Part shown: piece after piece, positions 24,007-32,542 of the stretch
How positions within the stretch are numbered: the first letter of the stretch is position 1
How the letters are laid out: each line of letters opens with the position of its first letter
Assembly (NCBI RefSeq): GCF_014268785.2
Contig: NZ_JABWRD020000001.1
Span: forward strand, 1,935,001 to 1,999,000
Reading direction: 5' to 3'
Length of the DNA: 64,000 nt
DNA from: Pseudomonas shirazensis
GTDB taxonomy: Bacteria > Pseudomonadota > Gammaproteobacteria > Pseudomonadales > Pseudomonadaceae
Translations under genes and position numbers: made by a program
Notes under the pieces: generated by a model
What the model saw: only the letters and a program-made list of their open reading frames with translations
Database searches by the model: none
What the model was told of the DNA's origin: nothing

Positions 24007-24202
24007 ACCAGAACGCATTTGGCAGCTCATCAGCCTGGTATTGGCCGGCGCCATGATCGCGACGCTGATCCAATTGCGCCACGCCACCACAGCCACTCGG
24101 TCGGCCACTGGCACGTTACCGACTGTTAACAAAATGTCCGGCTACGAGCATCTGGCGCTGAGCCCGAACGCGCGCCGCGCCCATGAGAGGTACTCGCTGT
24201 GA
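23999..24202 (+). CDS. Small single-pass membrane protein
   Basis: A 67-residue protein with a membrane segment at about residues 7-25 (IWQLISLVLAGAMIATLIQL) and a soluble, basic C-terminus. It overlaps the preceding gene by 8 bp. No function can be given. Confidence 0.6.
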   Translation: MCKPERIWQLISLVLAGAMIATLIQLRHATTATRSATGTLPTVNKMSGYEHLALSPNARRAHERYSL

Positions 24203-24387
24203 ACATCACACCGACCTATCACCCGGCAACCCGATTGCCTAAAGGCTTCCAGCCGCTGGTAAGGCCAGCAATGTCCGCAATTTGCGATGTATGTGGCAAG
24301 TCACGTACCCGCCGTGGCGGCCACGATAAATGCTCCAAGATCCGCCAAGCAGCTGGCTTCATCATCAGCCGGAGGACCACGGCATGA
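24199..24387 (+). CDS. Small zinc-finger-like protein
   Basis: A 62-residue basic protein with the pattern CDVCGKSRTRRGGHDKCSKIRQ near residues 29-50, which looks like a C-x2-C...H/C zinc knuckle seen in many Pseudomonas phages. The start is GTG at 24199, in a GTGA overlap; the end overlaps the next gene by ATGA. It may bind nucleic acid. Confidence 0.65.
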   Translation: MNITPTYHPATRLPKGFQPLVRPAMSAICDVCGKSRTRRGGHDKCSKIRQAAGFIISRRTTA

Positions 24388-24851
24388 CCATCGACCTCTC
24401 GAAATTGAAGGCGCTCGCCACTGCCGCCGCCGCGAACCAGTACGACGCCGTGGCACTGAACGATTACGGCATCGCTGTGCCGCCAGAGACGGTGCTAGGC
24501 CTGATCGCCGAAATCGAGCGCCACCGCCTGGTGAACGCCGAGGGCTGTAAGCCCGACAGCAACATCCAGCTATCCGGCCTCCCCTGCGCCGGCGTAGCGT
24601 CTTGCCACAGCCTCGACAAAGCGGAGGGCTGCAAGCCCGACCTCACCAATCAGCCCTTCAAGAGCATCAATTCTGACGATGTACAGCAGCTGATTCAGGT
24701 GATCGAAACCCTGGTCCCGTACGCAGAAGCCGAGGCATCCAATACATACTGCGAAGAAAATGCAGAAAAAGGCTGGACCTTGGCTGAGGATGCGCGCGCA
24801 CTGCTGGATGAGATCAACAGCAAAAATGGTGGAGGAGTGAGGTCAGCATGA
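24384..24851 (+). CDS. Ead/Ea22-like early protein with duplicated EGCKPD segment
   Basis: A 155-residue protein. The segment VPPETVLGLIAEIERHRL (about 31-48) resembles Ead/Ea22-like phage proteins. AEGCKPD occurs twice, about 28 codons apart, and each copy is encoded by a small palindrome (24542-24554 and 24626-24638). The C-terminus is helical and acidic. Early operon position; function unknown. Confidence 0.65.
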   Translation: MTIDLSKLKALATAAAANQYDAVALNDYGIAVPPETVLGLIAEIERHRLVNAEGCKPDSNIQLSGLPCAGVASCHSLDKAEGCKPDLTNQPFKSINSDDVQQLIQVIETLVPYAEAEASNTYCEENAEKGWTLAEDARALLDEINSKNGGGVRSA

Positions 24852-25123
24852 ACACGGCCTTCGTACTGATGGCGCAATACAACGGTCTGGCAATCATCTC
24901 GCTCGAGCAAGTGTGCGCCGATTACTTCACGCACCTAACTCCGCTGGTGTTCCAACGAAAAGTGCTGGCAGGCGAGATAAAGCTGCCCATCACCCGACTT
25001 GAACCGAGCCAGAAGAGCGCTCGAGGCATCCACATTGCCGATCTGGCTCTCTATTTAGATCAACAGCGGGAAGCTGCACGCAAAGAGTGTGCGCAACTGA
25101 ATCGAACGCTTCGGGCAGGCTAA
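24848..25123 (+). CDS. PrtN-like pyocin activator family protein
   Basis: A 91-residue protein close to PrtN: MNTAFVLMAQYNGLAIISLEQVC, YFTHLTP, RKVLAGEIKLPI, SARGIHIADLALYLDQQREAARKE. In P. aeruginosa PrtN turns on pyocin genes after DNA damage. Here it ends the early operon and faces the integrase side, so it could be an excision or late-activation factor. A shorter paralogue lies in the same operon at 21273. It starts in an ATGA overlap with the Ead-like gene. Confidence 0.88.
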   Translation: MNTAFVLMAQYNGLAIISLEQVCADYFTHLTPLVFQRKVLAGEIKLPITRLEPSQKSARGIHIADLALYLDQQREAARKECAQLNRTLRAG

Positions 25124-25223
25124 CAGGGAAACTGCAGCGCTCTCGATACACGTTTTACCTAGCCAACTGCTCCCATTGCACTCAGATCCGGCCAGTCAAC
25201 TTCGGTTCTCTCCTTAATGCGTC

Positions 25224-25250
25224 GATGGTCGCCTACAATAGGCGGCCATC
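25224..25250. other. Long hairpin after the early operon
   Basis: A 12-bp inverted repeat (25224-25235 and 25239-25250; one G-U type mismatch, 3-nt loop) lies 100 bp after the last early gene. There is no T-run. It may end early transcripts or be a protein-binding site. Confidence 0.45.
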
Positions 25251-25341
25251 GGTCAAAAACAGACGACCGTAAATAATTGTACTCGACCCAGCCATTACTA
25301 GGACTAATACCTTTATGACACCCGATTGGGTTGCCAGCTTT

Positions 25342-26424
25342 CTATCTGCTAGATTTTTCATTGCTTGTGTTTTCGATGAAGTCAGGTACAAGCCTTTCGC
25401 TGAAGCCAGCAATAAGTGCCAACACTAGCAGCCGACTATTACTTTCATTCATAAAATTCAGAAACAAGCCTGCCTTGCATGCGATTAAAGCAATAACGCC
25501 GAATGCACAACCGAGCCCAACTCGAACTAGCCCTTGAAGAACTACCGTTCCATTGTGCTCATAGAGACTGACTTGCAGTTTTTGTGCGCGCTGAAGCACT
25601 GATATTACTGCGCCACACACCCCACCAAACAAACCAATTAAGAACAAATTAAGATTGAGCGTAAGGGCGGTCGAGTAAAAGTAGTAAATTACTCCTGAAC
25701 CCAGCATGACAACGAGCGATGCAATCGCAACAAAAAGCACGAGATAATAAGCCGCAACACTATTTGCCGCCTTTGCAATGTACATAGAAACCGGATTGAA
25801 AATCTGACAGGTATCGACATCATCACCTTTTAATTTGGATCTCAAGCCAACGGTTAGGCATGTTGCAAGTTTTAAGTTTAAGAAGTCAGTTTTTTTCGAA
25901 TGAACCGCGACCGCCCCCCACGCTCGCAACTTATAAAACTCGTCAAGGATATCCGAGTTGTAGAGCTGTAAATTCCTCACCCGATGCTTCACTTGCTTAT
26001 CATGATCAATATATACAGTGAAGTCATTATTCGTAGCGATTATTAATTCCGGCCTTGGAAGAACATCTATGCGCGAGGACAACCTATCAAGCTCCGCATC
26101 GACGCTTAATTGGTCTGCCTCACTTAAGCAGCTAGTAGCAAAAATTCTCGACAAGACTGCGACGACATTACTCCTCAGGGAATCAATATAGATATTTCCA
26201 AACTCATCAAAAGATCTAGCCCTGAGCAGCTCAAGCTGACTTAATTTTGCGACCATAGCGCTATTGTTATTAGCCGACAAGTACTGCAAGCAACCACCAC
26301 CTTCAAAAATAATATAATTACTACCATTTAGCACGAGCGCATCGACGATTTGTCCATCTACAGAGTCACCAACACGAACCGTAGTGAAGTCCGAGATATT
26401 GTTGCACGATAGTAATCTCGACAA
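25342..26424 (-). CDS. AT-rich cargo gene: membrane protein with soluble N-terminal part
   Basis: A 360-residue protein of no family I can name. Residues 1-215 are soluble, mixed alpha/beta. Four membrane segments follow at about 224-247, 256-276, 298-320 and 331-347, with GFSERLVPDF at the end of the last. GC content is about 45% in two 60-base lines counted, far below the neighbours. It sits between the early operon and the integrase, a common place for prophage cargo. A sensor-plus-membrane-effector defence role is possible but is inference only. The ATG at 26424 is the likely start. Confidence 0.8.
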   Translation of the reverse strand: MSRLLSCNNISDFTTVRVGDSVDGQIVDALVLNGSNYIIFEGGGCLQYLSANNNSAMVAKLSQLELLRARSFDEFGNIYIDSLRSNVVAVLSRIFATSCLSEADQLSVDAELDRLSSRIDVLPRPELIIATNNDFTVYIDHDKQVKHRVRNLQLYNSDILDEFYKLRAWGAVAVHSKKTDFLNLKLATCLTVGLRSKLKGDDVDTCQIFNPVSMYIAKAANSVAAYYLVLFVAIASLVVMLGSGVIYYFYSTALTLNLNLFLIGLFGGVCGAVISVLQRAQKLQVSLYEHNGTVVLQGLVRVGLGCAFGVIALIACKAGLFLNFMNESNSRLLVLALIAGFSERLVPDFIENTSNEKSSR

Positions 26425-26639
26425 GTGAAGCCCCTCATGATATTCAGCTTATATTTTATGGGTTTATAGTATTTCTATTGGAAAATTCGCTTTTAACCTG
26501 CCTGGTCGCTAAGGTCTGAGCGCAGCCCTTAACCACTGGTCGCTTCGCATCGTAACCAGCCGGTGCGCCACTCAACCCGGATGTGGAGGAATCGTACAAG
26601 CAATCTTAAGAGAGGGAATCCTGCGCACTCCCCTGTCAA

Positions 26640-27761
26640 TTACGATATCCGAGCGCCGAGTGTAACTGGCGCGCGGGTAATCTGCTCTAACCACCTCCAG
26701 CCCTTATACCGATCATCGCGACCACGGAGATGGGTATAACGCCGCAATGAGTTCCAGTCACGATGCCCGGAAACACTCGAGACTCTGGGGATATCCCAAT
26801 CCATTTCGAACAACCTGCTCACACCTTCATGGCGCAGATCATGAAAGTGTAAATCCTCCACACCAACCACCTTGCACGCCCTGGACCAGGCCGTACCAAT
26901 TGAATCGGTGTTGTAGGGGAAGATCTCAGCGCACTGACGAGGCATGCTTTGAACAATCGCCCACGCCTCATCTGGCAGATGGCACCAAACATCGTTGCCA
27001 ATCTTCTGCCCTGGATTTTTCATGTCACGCACTTTCACCGCCTGGCGATGCTCATCTAGATCCTCCCACCTGATGCGGGCGATCTCGTCCATACGGCGTG
27101 TAGAGAAGATCGCAAATGCCACGACTTTCGGCATGTGAATCACAGTGGGACGACGTGCAAGCATCTCGAAGAAATGCTCGAGCACCTTATCCAACTCTTC
27201 AAGGGTAGGCCGGCGATCCCGCTCCCGACTTTTCATATTGTAGCCGAGCCGCTTCAGTACCAACCGTGCGTCAGGCATGGCTTGAGGGTTGATCTCGTAC
27301 TCCCAGGCCGCCCTGGCCAGCGACAATACTGAGCCAAGGTGAGCCAGATCATTGCCGGCTGTCTGCGGCTTGATTCCCCCGCCTTCAGTGCTCATACGCC
27401 ACAGGGCGTAGTCCACCAACACCTGCTGAGAGATATCGGAGTCGACCACCTCGCCGAGGTAACTGTTCTTGATGGCCAGCAGGGTCTGCCGCTTCGTCTT
27501 ACCCAGCGGCCGGGCTTTCTCGGCTTCAATCAGATAGCGATCAATCATGTCTTTTATGGCGTGACCACAACGATTGGCCCGTTCTATGGCACCAGGTACT
27601 GATAGCTCAGTCTCTCGTCGCTTTACCCAGGCCACCGCTGCCTGTTTACGTACGAAGGTCTGGCTCTCTTGGTAGACTGTGACCTTGTCGCGGTTGATGC
27701 GAATCTGAGCGGTGTAGCTGGTGGTGCCATCGGCTTTCTTGCGCGGTCTGATCGTTGCCAT
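26640..27761 (-). CDS. Tyrosine integrase (dusA-site type)
   Basis: A 373-residue site-specific recombinase. The N-terminal part (MATIRPRKKADGTTSYTAQIRI) is an arm-binding domain, residues 65-160 the core-binding domain. The catalytic set is Arg223 (STRRMDEI), His307 and Arg310 (HDLRHEG), His333 (SGH) and Tyr342 (RRYTHL). It inserts and excises the prophage at dusA. The start at 27761 was chosen by the family's MATIR start; a longer frame begins inside the TTGGTAC repeats upstream. Confidence 0.95.
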   Translation of the reverse strand: MATIRPRKKADGTTSYTAQIRINRDKVTVYQESQTFVRKQAAVAWVKRRETELSVPGAIERANRCGHAIKDMIDRYLIEAEKARPLGKTKRQTLLAIKNSYLGEVVDSDISQQVLVDYALWRMSTEGGGIKPQTAGNDLAHLGSVLSLARAAWEYEINPQAMPDARLVLKRLGYNMKSRERDRRPTLEELDKVLEHFFEMLARRPTVIHMPKVVAFAIFSTRRMDEIARIRWEDLDEHRQAVKVRDMKNPGQKIGNDVWCHLPDEAWAIVQSMPRQCAEIFPYNTDSIGTAWSRACKVVGVEDLHFHDLRHEGVSRLFEMDWDIPRVSSVSGHRDWNSLRRYTHLRGRDDRYKGWRWLEQITRAPVTLGARIS

Positions 27762-27767
27762 AGGAAA

Positions 27768-27815
27768 TTGGTACACGTCGTTGGTCAGTTGGTACATTGT
27801 ACCAAGCGCTTGGTA
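27768..27815. repeat. TTGGTAC repeats and palindromes at the prophage-dusA junction
   Basis: Between integrase and dusA: TTGGTAC at 27768-27774, TTGGTC at 27781, the perfect inverted repeat TTGGTAC-ATT-GTACCAA at 27789-27805, and the palindrome ACCAAGCGCTTGGT at about 27801-27814. They are probably integrase or excisionase binding sites and/or part of attR. The exact core cannot be fixed without the left end. Confidence 0.6.
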
Positions 27816-27854
27816 AAAACGCCTTAAAACCCCCGAAAATCGGTACGAAACACG

Positions 27855-28874
27855 TTGAACGCAAACACTGACAAAACAGCCTCAAAGCCACAAACCACGC
27901 GTCCTGAGCCGTCCCGCCGGTTCAGCGTCGCACCGATGATGGACTGGACCGACCGCCACTGCCGGTACTTCCTGCGCCTGCTCTCCCAGCACACCCTGCT
28001 CTACACCGAAATGGTCACCACCGGCGCTCTGCTGCACAACGACGCCGACCGTTTCCTACGCCATGACGTCTCCGAGCACCCGCTCGCCTTGCAGCTCGGC
28101 GGCAGCAACCCGACCGACCTGGCCGCATGCGCAAAACTCGCGCAGGCAGCAGGCTACGATGAGGTCAACCTCAACGTCGGCTGCCCAAGCGACCGGGTGC
28201 AGAACAACATGATCGGCGCCTGCCTGATGGCCCATCCGGCGTTGGTCGCCGATTGCGTCAAGGCAATGCGCGATGCGGTTTCGACGCCGATCACGGTCAA
28301 GCACCGGATCGGCATCAACGGCCGCGATAGCTACGCCGAGCTGTGCGACTTCGTTGGCCAGGTGCGTGACGCCGGCTGCCGCAGCTTTACCGTACACGCG
28401 CGGATCGCGATTCTCGAGGGCCTCTCGCCCAAGGAAAACCGCGATATCCCGCCGCTGCGCTATGACGTTGCCGCGCAGCTCAAGGCTGACTTCCCCGACC
28501 TGGAAATCATCCTCAACGGCGGCATCAAGACGCTGGATGAATGCCGCACTCATCTGCAGACGTTCGATGGTGTGATGCTCGGCCGCGAGGCCTATCACAA
28601 CCCGTACTTGCTGGCCGAGGTCGACCAACAGTTGTTTGGCAGCACCGCGCCGGTAGTCACCCGCAGCGAGGCGATGGTGCGCCTGCGGCCTTACATCGTC
28701 GCGCACATCGAAAGCGGCGGCGCGATGCATCACATCACTCGGCATATTCTCGGCCTCGGCCAGGGCTTCCCGGGAGCGCGGCGGTTCCGTCAGTTGCTGT
28801 CTGCAGACATCCACAAGACCGACCAACCGCTGGCGGTGCTGGATCAGGCGGCCGAGCTGCTGCAGGGCCGTTGA
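27855..28874 (+). CDS. dusA: tRNA-dihydrouridine(20/20a) synthase DusA
   Basis: A 339-residue flavoenzyme that reduces U20/U20a in the tRNA D-loop using NADPH. Visible motifs: SVAPMMDWTDRHCR (24-37), the catalytic Cys110 in NVGCPSDRVQ, KHRIGI (149-154), ILNGGIKT and GVMLGREAYHNP for FMN binding. The body is complete, so the insertion did not destroy the gene. The start is uncertain: no ATG is available before the conserved core, and the TTG at 27855 has a poor ribosome site. The codons before RRFSVAP may be phage-supplied. Confidence 0.95.
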   Translation: MNANTDKTASKPQTTRPEPSRRFSVAPMMDWTDRHCRYFLRLLSQHTLLYTEMVTTGALLHNDADRFLRHDVSEHPLALQLGGSNPTDLAACAKLAQAAGYDEVNLNVGCPSDRVQNNMIGACLMAHPALVADCVKAMRDAVSTPITVKHRIGINGRDSYAELCDFVGQVRDAGCRSFTVHARIAILEGLSPKENRDIPPLRYDVAAQLKADFPDLEIILNGGIKTLDECRTHLQTFDGVMLGREAYHNPYLLAEVDQQLFGSTAPVVTRSEAMVRLRPYIVAHIESGGAMHHITRHILGLGQGFPGARRFRQLLSADIHKTDQPLAVLDQAAELLQGR

Positions 28875-29118
28875 ACCGTCGGGCGGGAATGGATGGAACC
28901 CTGAGCACGGCTACGACTCGAATGTGCACACTTTCTTCAGCGCTGGGGCTGCGGTTCGCCGTCGGCCCCTGAGCTAACCCGCCGTCCCTCGTGTTTAGCC
29001 CTGCCTGATCAAGGTTTCGCGCTATTTCACGAGGGGCATGCTCGGCCTGCCCTGACGCCCCTTGAGCGCTGCTCCGGGCTCGGGTAATGTCGAGCCATTG
29101 CACAGGACAGAGCACGCC

Positions 29119-30045
29119 ATGACTTCCAAGCTGGAACAACTCAAGCAGTTCACCACCGTGGTCGCCGACACTGGCGATCTGGATGCCATCACCCGGCTGC
29201 AGCCGGAAGATGCCACCACCAACCCTTCGCTATTGCTCAAGGCTGCTGGTATTGCTGGCTATGCCGACTTGCTCAAGCAGGTGAAGGCGGATGCCAAAGG
29301 CGATGTTGGCCTTGCCTGTGACAAGTTCTCGGTGGCGGTAGGTAGCGGGATCCTTAAAGTCATCCCGGGGCGGATTTCGACCGAGGTCGATGCGCGCTTG
29401 TCGTTTGACGAAGATGCGCTGCTGGCCAAGGCGCGCCAACTGATTGCGCTGTATGACGCAGCCGGTGTTGGCCGTGATCGGGTGCTGATCAAGCTGGCGT
29501 CGACCTGGGAAGGTATCCGTGCTGCCGAGAAGCTGGAGAAGGAAGGCATCCAGACCAACCTGACCCTGCTGTTCTCCTTCGCTCAGGCGCAGGCCTGTGC
29601 CGACGCTGGGGTATTCCTGATTTCGCCATTCGTTGGGCGTATCTACGACTGGTACAAGAAGAGCACCGGCAAAGAATATGTCGGCGCTGACGATCCGGGC
29701 GTGCAGTCGGTAACCCGTATCTACGACTACTACAAAACCAACGGCTACAACACCGTGGTGATGGGCGCGAGCTTCCGCAATATCGGCCAAATCGAGCATC
29801 TGGCCGGCTGCGACCGGCTGACCATCAGCCCTGAGCTGCTGCAGCAGTTGAGCGAAGACCACGGCGAGCTGCCGCGCATCCTCAAGCCTGGCAATGCCGG
29901 TGAAGCCAAGCAGCAGCTGAACGAAAGCCAGTTCCGCTGGGCGATGAACGAGGACGCCATGGCCACCGAGAAGCTGGCCGAGGGTATTCGCCAGTTCGCC
30001 CGCGATCAGGAGAAGCTGGAAGCGCTGATGGCCGACAAGGCTTGA
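29119..30045 (+). CDS. tal: Transaldolase
   Basis: A 308-residue class I aldolase of the pentose phosphate pathway; it moves a dihydroxyacetone unit between sedoheptulose-7-phosphate and glyceraldehyde-3-phosphate. The Schiff-base Lys125 is in [11 protein letters not shown], and the N-terminal DATTNPSL motif is present (31-38). Length is normal for TalB. The start at 29119 matches the family ([10 protein letters not shown]). A strong terminator follows at 30069. Confidence 0.97.
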   Translation: MTSKLEQLKQFTTVVADTGDLDAITRLQPEDATTNPSLLLKAAGIAGYADLLKQVKADAKGDVGLACDKFSVAVGSGILKVIPGRISTEVDARLSFDEDALLAKARQLIALYDAAGVGRDRVLIKLASTWEGIRAAEKLEKEGIQTNLTLLFSFAQAQACADAGVFLISPFVGRIYDWYKKSTGKEYVGADDPGVQSVTRIYDYYKTNGYNTVVMGASFRNIGQIEHLAGCDRLTISPELLQQLSEDHGELPRILKPGNAGEAKQQLNESQFRWAMNEDAMATEKLAEGIRQFARDQEKLEALMADKA

Positions 30046-30068
30046 TACAAATCTGCGCGTAAGCAACA

Positions 30069-30103
30069 GGCGGGAAATGCCGAGCATTTTCCGCCGTTTT
30101 TTT
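30069..30103 (+). terminator. Intrinsic terminator after tal
   Basis: A 12-bp stem (30069-30080 and 30084-30095, one G-U pair, 3-nt loop) followed by GTTTTTTT. Confidence 0.92.
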
Positions 30104-30147
30104 GCCTGTGAGATAATCCCCGGCTTGACCGAGCTGTTGAGTTGTCG

Positions 30148-32025
30148 ATGACGCCCTCCCCCGAATCGTTACCCCTTGTCCTCGCTGGCCCGGTACTGCG
30201 CCGTCTGGAGCCTCAGCGCCTGGCGATCTGGCTGGTTGGATCGCAACCGCTGCAGCTGGACTTCGTCCTTGAACACCCCGGTGTCACTGCTCAAATTAAT
30301 TGCCAGACCGTGCCCATCGGCAGGTCGGCTTTTATCCACCTGCTGGATATCCGTTTCGACACCGCGCTGCCGTTTGACGTGACCCTCGAATACGACTTGC
30401 TGCTCGATTCGGGCGAAGGCATTGCCAGCTGGGCGCCGCACCTGCTCTACCCGGGCGCCAGCCGACCGAGCCTGGTGCTGCGTGAGCGCATCGACCAACT
30501 GCTGCATGGCTCCTGCCGCAAGCCTCATCACCCGGCGGCCGATGGCCTGCTCTGCGCCGACCGTTTGCTGCAAGCGAACCCAAATCCGGAGCAGCGGCCT
30601 GCGGTACTGATGATGACCGGCGACCAGGTTTACGCCGACGATGTCGCCGGGCCGATGCTGCGTGCGATTCACAGTTTGATCGAGCGCTTGGGGTTGTTCG
30701 AGGAAAGCCTGGAAGGTGCGCTGGTCGCTGACAGCGCCGAGCTCTACGGCCACCCTGCCTGTTATTACCACCGCGCCGATCTGCTGCCCGCACAGGAAGG
30801 TAACGAGACCCTGCGTGAGCGCTTCTTTGGCGGCAAGCGCAAGCCGATTTTCTCCTCCAGCAACGCTGACAACCATCTGGTGACCTTCGCCGAGGTGATG
30901 GCGATGTACCTGCTGGTGTGGTCACCAACGCCTTGGAGCCTGGTGCAGATGGACATGCCGGCGGGGCTGACCGACAAGCGCCAGGCGCGCTATCAGGAAG
31001 AGCTGCCGCTGATCGAGGGCTTTGCCGCAGGGCTCGGTCAGGTCGCTCGGGTCATGGCGCACTTGCCGTGCCTGATGATTTTCGATGACCACGACATCAC
31101 CGATGACTGGAACCTGTCGGCGCAGTGGGAAGAGACCGCTTATGGCCATCCGTTCTCGCGGCGGATCATCGGCAACGCCCTGCTCGGCTACCTGCTCTGC
31201 CAGGGCTGGGGCAACGACCCGGACAGTTGCACGCCACTGCTGGAACAGTACTGCAGCCTGGCCGAGCAACATCTGGCCAAGCAAGCGCAGGATGCACTGA
31301 TTGGCGAGCTGCTGCGCTTTCAGGGCTGGCAGTTCAGCCTGCCGACCACCCCGCCGCTAGTGGTGCTGGACACCCGCACCCGGCGCTGGCGTAGCGAGAA
31401 CAGCCTGAGCAAGCCTTCTGGCCTGCTCGACTGGGAAGCGCTGTGCGAGCTGCAGCAGGCATTGCTTGACCACCCTTCGGCGATCATCGTGTCACCGGCG
31501 CCGATCTTCGGCGTCAAGCTGATCGAGGCGGTGCAGCGGGTGTTCAGCTGGCTGGGTTATCCGCTGCTGGTCGACGCTGAAAACTGGATGGCGCACCGCG
31601 GCGCGGCGCAGGTCATCCTGAATATCTTCCGCCACTCGCGCACCCCGGGGCATTACGTGGTGCTGTCAGGCGACGTGCATTATTCGTTTGTCTATGAAGT
31701 GATGATCCGCCATCGCCAGCACAACCCGCACCTGTGGCAGGTCACCAGCAGCGGCATCAAGAACCAATTTCCGCAGCGTTTGCTGGATGTGCTCGATCGG
31801 CTCAACCGCTGGCTGTATTCGCCGCGCTCGCCCCTGAACTGGTTTACCAAACGGCGCCTGATGGAAGTCGCACCACGCCTGCCGAGCCGCAGCAAGGCCG
31901 GCGAGCGGGTGTGGAACAGCGCGGGGCTGGGGCAGGTATTTTTCACCGCTGACGGCCAGCCGGAGCGAGTGTTCCAGCTCAATGCGGATGGCTCAGAGGC
32001 TAATGAGTTCTTGCGCGATCAGTGA
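30148..32025 (+). CDS. PhoD-like metallophosphatase family protein
   Basis: A 625-residue protein related to alkaline phosphatase D. Metal-binding motifs are MMTGDQVYADDVAGP, MIFDDHDITDDW and VVLSGDVHYSF, typical of the PhoD-like phosphatase fold. No signal peptide is seen, so it is probably cytoplasmic. The substrate is unknown. The ATG at 30148 follows a TTG at 30142 that could add two residues. It stands alone between the tal terminator and the convergent rssC. Confidence 0.88.
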   Translation: MTPSPESLPLVLAGPVLRRLEPQRLAIWLVGSQPLQLDFVLEHPGVTAQINCQTVPIGRSAFIHLLDIRFDTALPFDVTLEYDLLLDSGEGIASWAPHLLYPGASRPSLVLRERIDQLLHGSCRKPHHPAADGLLCADRLLQANPNPEQRPAVLMMTGDQVYADDVAGPMLRAIHSLIERLGLFEESLEGALVADSAELYGHPACYYHRADLLPAQEGNETLRERFFGGKRKPIFSSSNADNHLVTFAEVMAMYLLVWSPTPWSLVQMDMPAGLTDKRQARYQEELPLIEGFAAGLGQVARVMAHLPCLMIFDDHDITDDWNLSAQWEETAYGHPFSRRIIGNALLGYLLCQGWGNDPDSCTPLLEQYCSLAEQHLAKQAQDALIGELLRFQGWQFSLPTTPPLVVLDTRTRRWRSENSLSKPSGLLDWEALCELQQALLDHPSAIIVSPAPIFGVKLIEAVQRVFSWLGYPLLVDAENWMAHRGAAQVILNIFRHSRTPGHYVVLSGDVHYSFVYEVMIRHRQHNPHLWQVTSSGIKNQFPQRLLDVLDRLNRWLYSPRSPLNWFTKRRLMEVAPRLPSRSKAGERVWNSAGLGQVFFTADGQPERVFQLNADGSEANEFLRDQ

Positions 32026-32059
32026 GCGGCTGCGCTGATCAGTTCACCGCAGTCGAGGC

Positions 32060-32542
32060 TCAGGAGCGCTCGAGCGCGCTGACCAGGTCATGGAAGGCTT
32101 CACGATTGGAGTCGTTCAGGCCCATGAGGATGCGGTGTGCCTCAAGCACCTTGGAGCGTACAACCTCTTCGCTCTGGTCTTGCGACGGCAGGTCGGTCAG
32201 GCACTCTGGGCAGGGGATCGGCCGACCCACAATGTTGAACACCTGATCGAAGCCCATCGACTGCAGCAAGCGCGAGATATCCGGATTGGTGGTGACCACG
32301 GTCGGCAACAGACCCACCTTCTGCCGGGACAGAATGGACAATTTGGCCAACAGCCCAAGGGTGGTGCTGTCGATGCTTTCGGTTTCGGTCAGATCGATGA
32401 CGATGGCCGAGAAATTCAGCGCAGTGAAGATTTTCTCGATCGTCGCATCCAAAGCCGAACACAAGGTCAGGCGTACTTCACCGACAAACTTCAGTACAAA
32501 GGTACCGCTTTGCTCGGCGAACTGGATTCTACCGGTACTCAT
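32060..32542 (-). CDS. rssC: STAS-domain anti-anti-sigma factor RssC
   Basis: A 160-residue protein with a STAS domain in residues 1-105 and the phosphorylation-loop motif DSTTLG at 58-63. The last 50 residues form an extra helical tail that starts with a CPEC pair. In this system the partner phosphatase RssB would control its phosphorylation state and so a partner-switching output. Its start overlaps rssB by ATGA, so the pair is co-translated. Order tal-rssC-rssB-mlaA matches P. aeruginosa. Confidence 0.9.
   Translation of the reverse strand: MSTGRIQFAEQSGTFVLKFVGEVRLTLCSALDATIEKIFTALNFSAIVIDLTETESIDSTTLGLLAKLSILSRQKVGLLPTVVTTNPDISRLLQSMGFDQVFNIVGRPIPCPECLTDLPSQDQSEEVVRSKVLEAHRILMGLNDSNREAFHDLVSALERS

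Larger units (their letters stand above)
1..27854. mobile_element. Prophage, right-hand part, inserted at dusA (left end outside window)
   Basis: A continuous set of phage genes runs from the window edge to the 5' end of dusA: tail and baseplate, head, terminase, holin, replication, immunity, early operon and integrase. Tyrosine integrases next to the 5' end of dusA are a known class of genomic-island and prophage insertion. The right boundary lies between the integrase start (27761) and the dusA start (about 27855). The left attachment site is not in the window, so att cores cannot be compared. Head genes resemble lambda, baseplate genes resemble P2. Everything needed for lysogeny and induction appears intact; no broken phage gene was seen. 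Confidence 0.95.

Noticed and set aside
28875..29118. Possible small gene between dusA and tal
   Set aside because: No frame with a ribosome site or family pattern; treated as intergenic, 244 bp.
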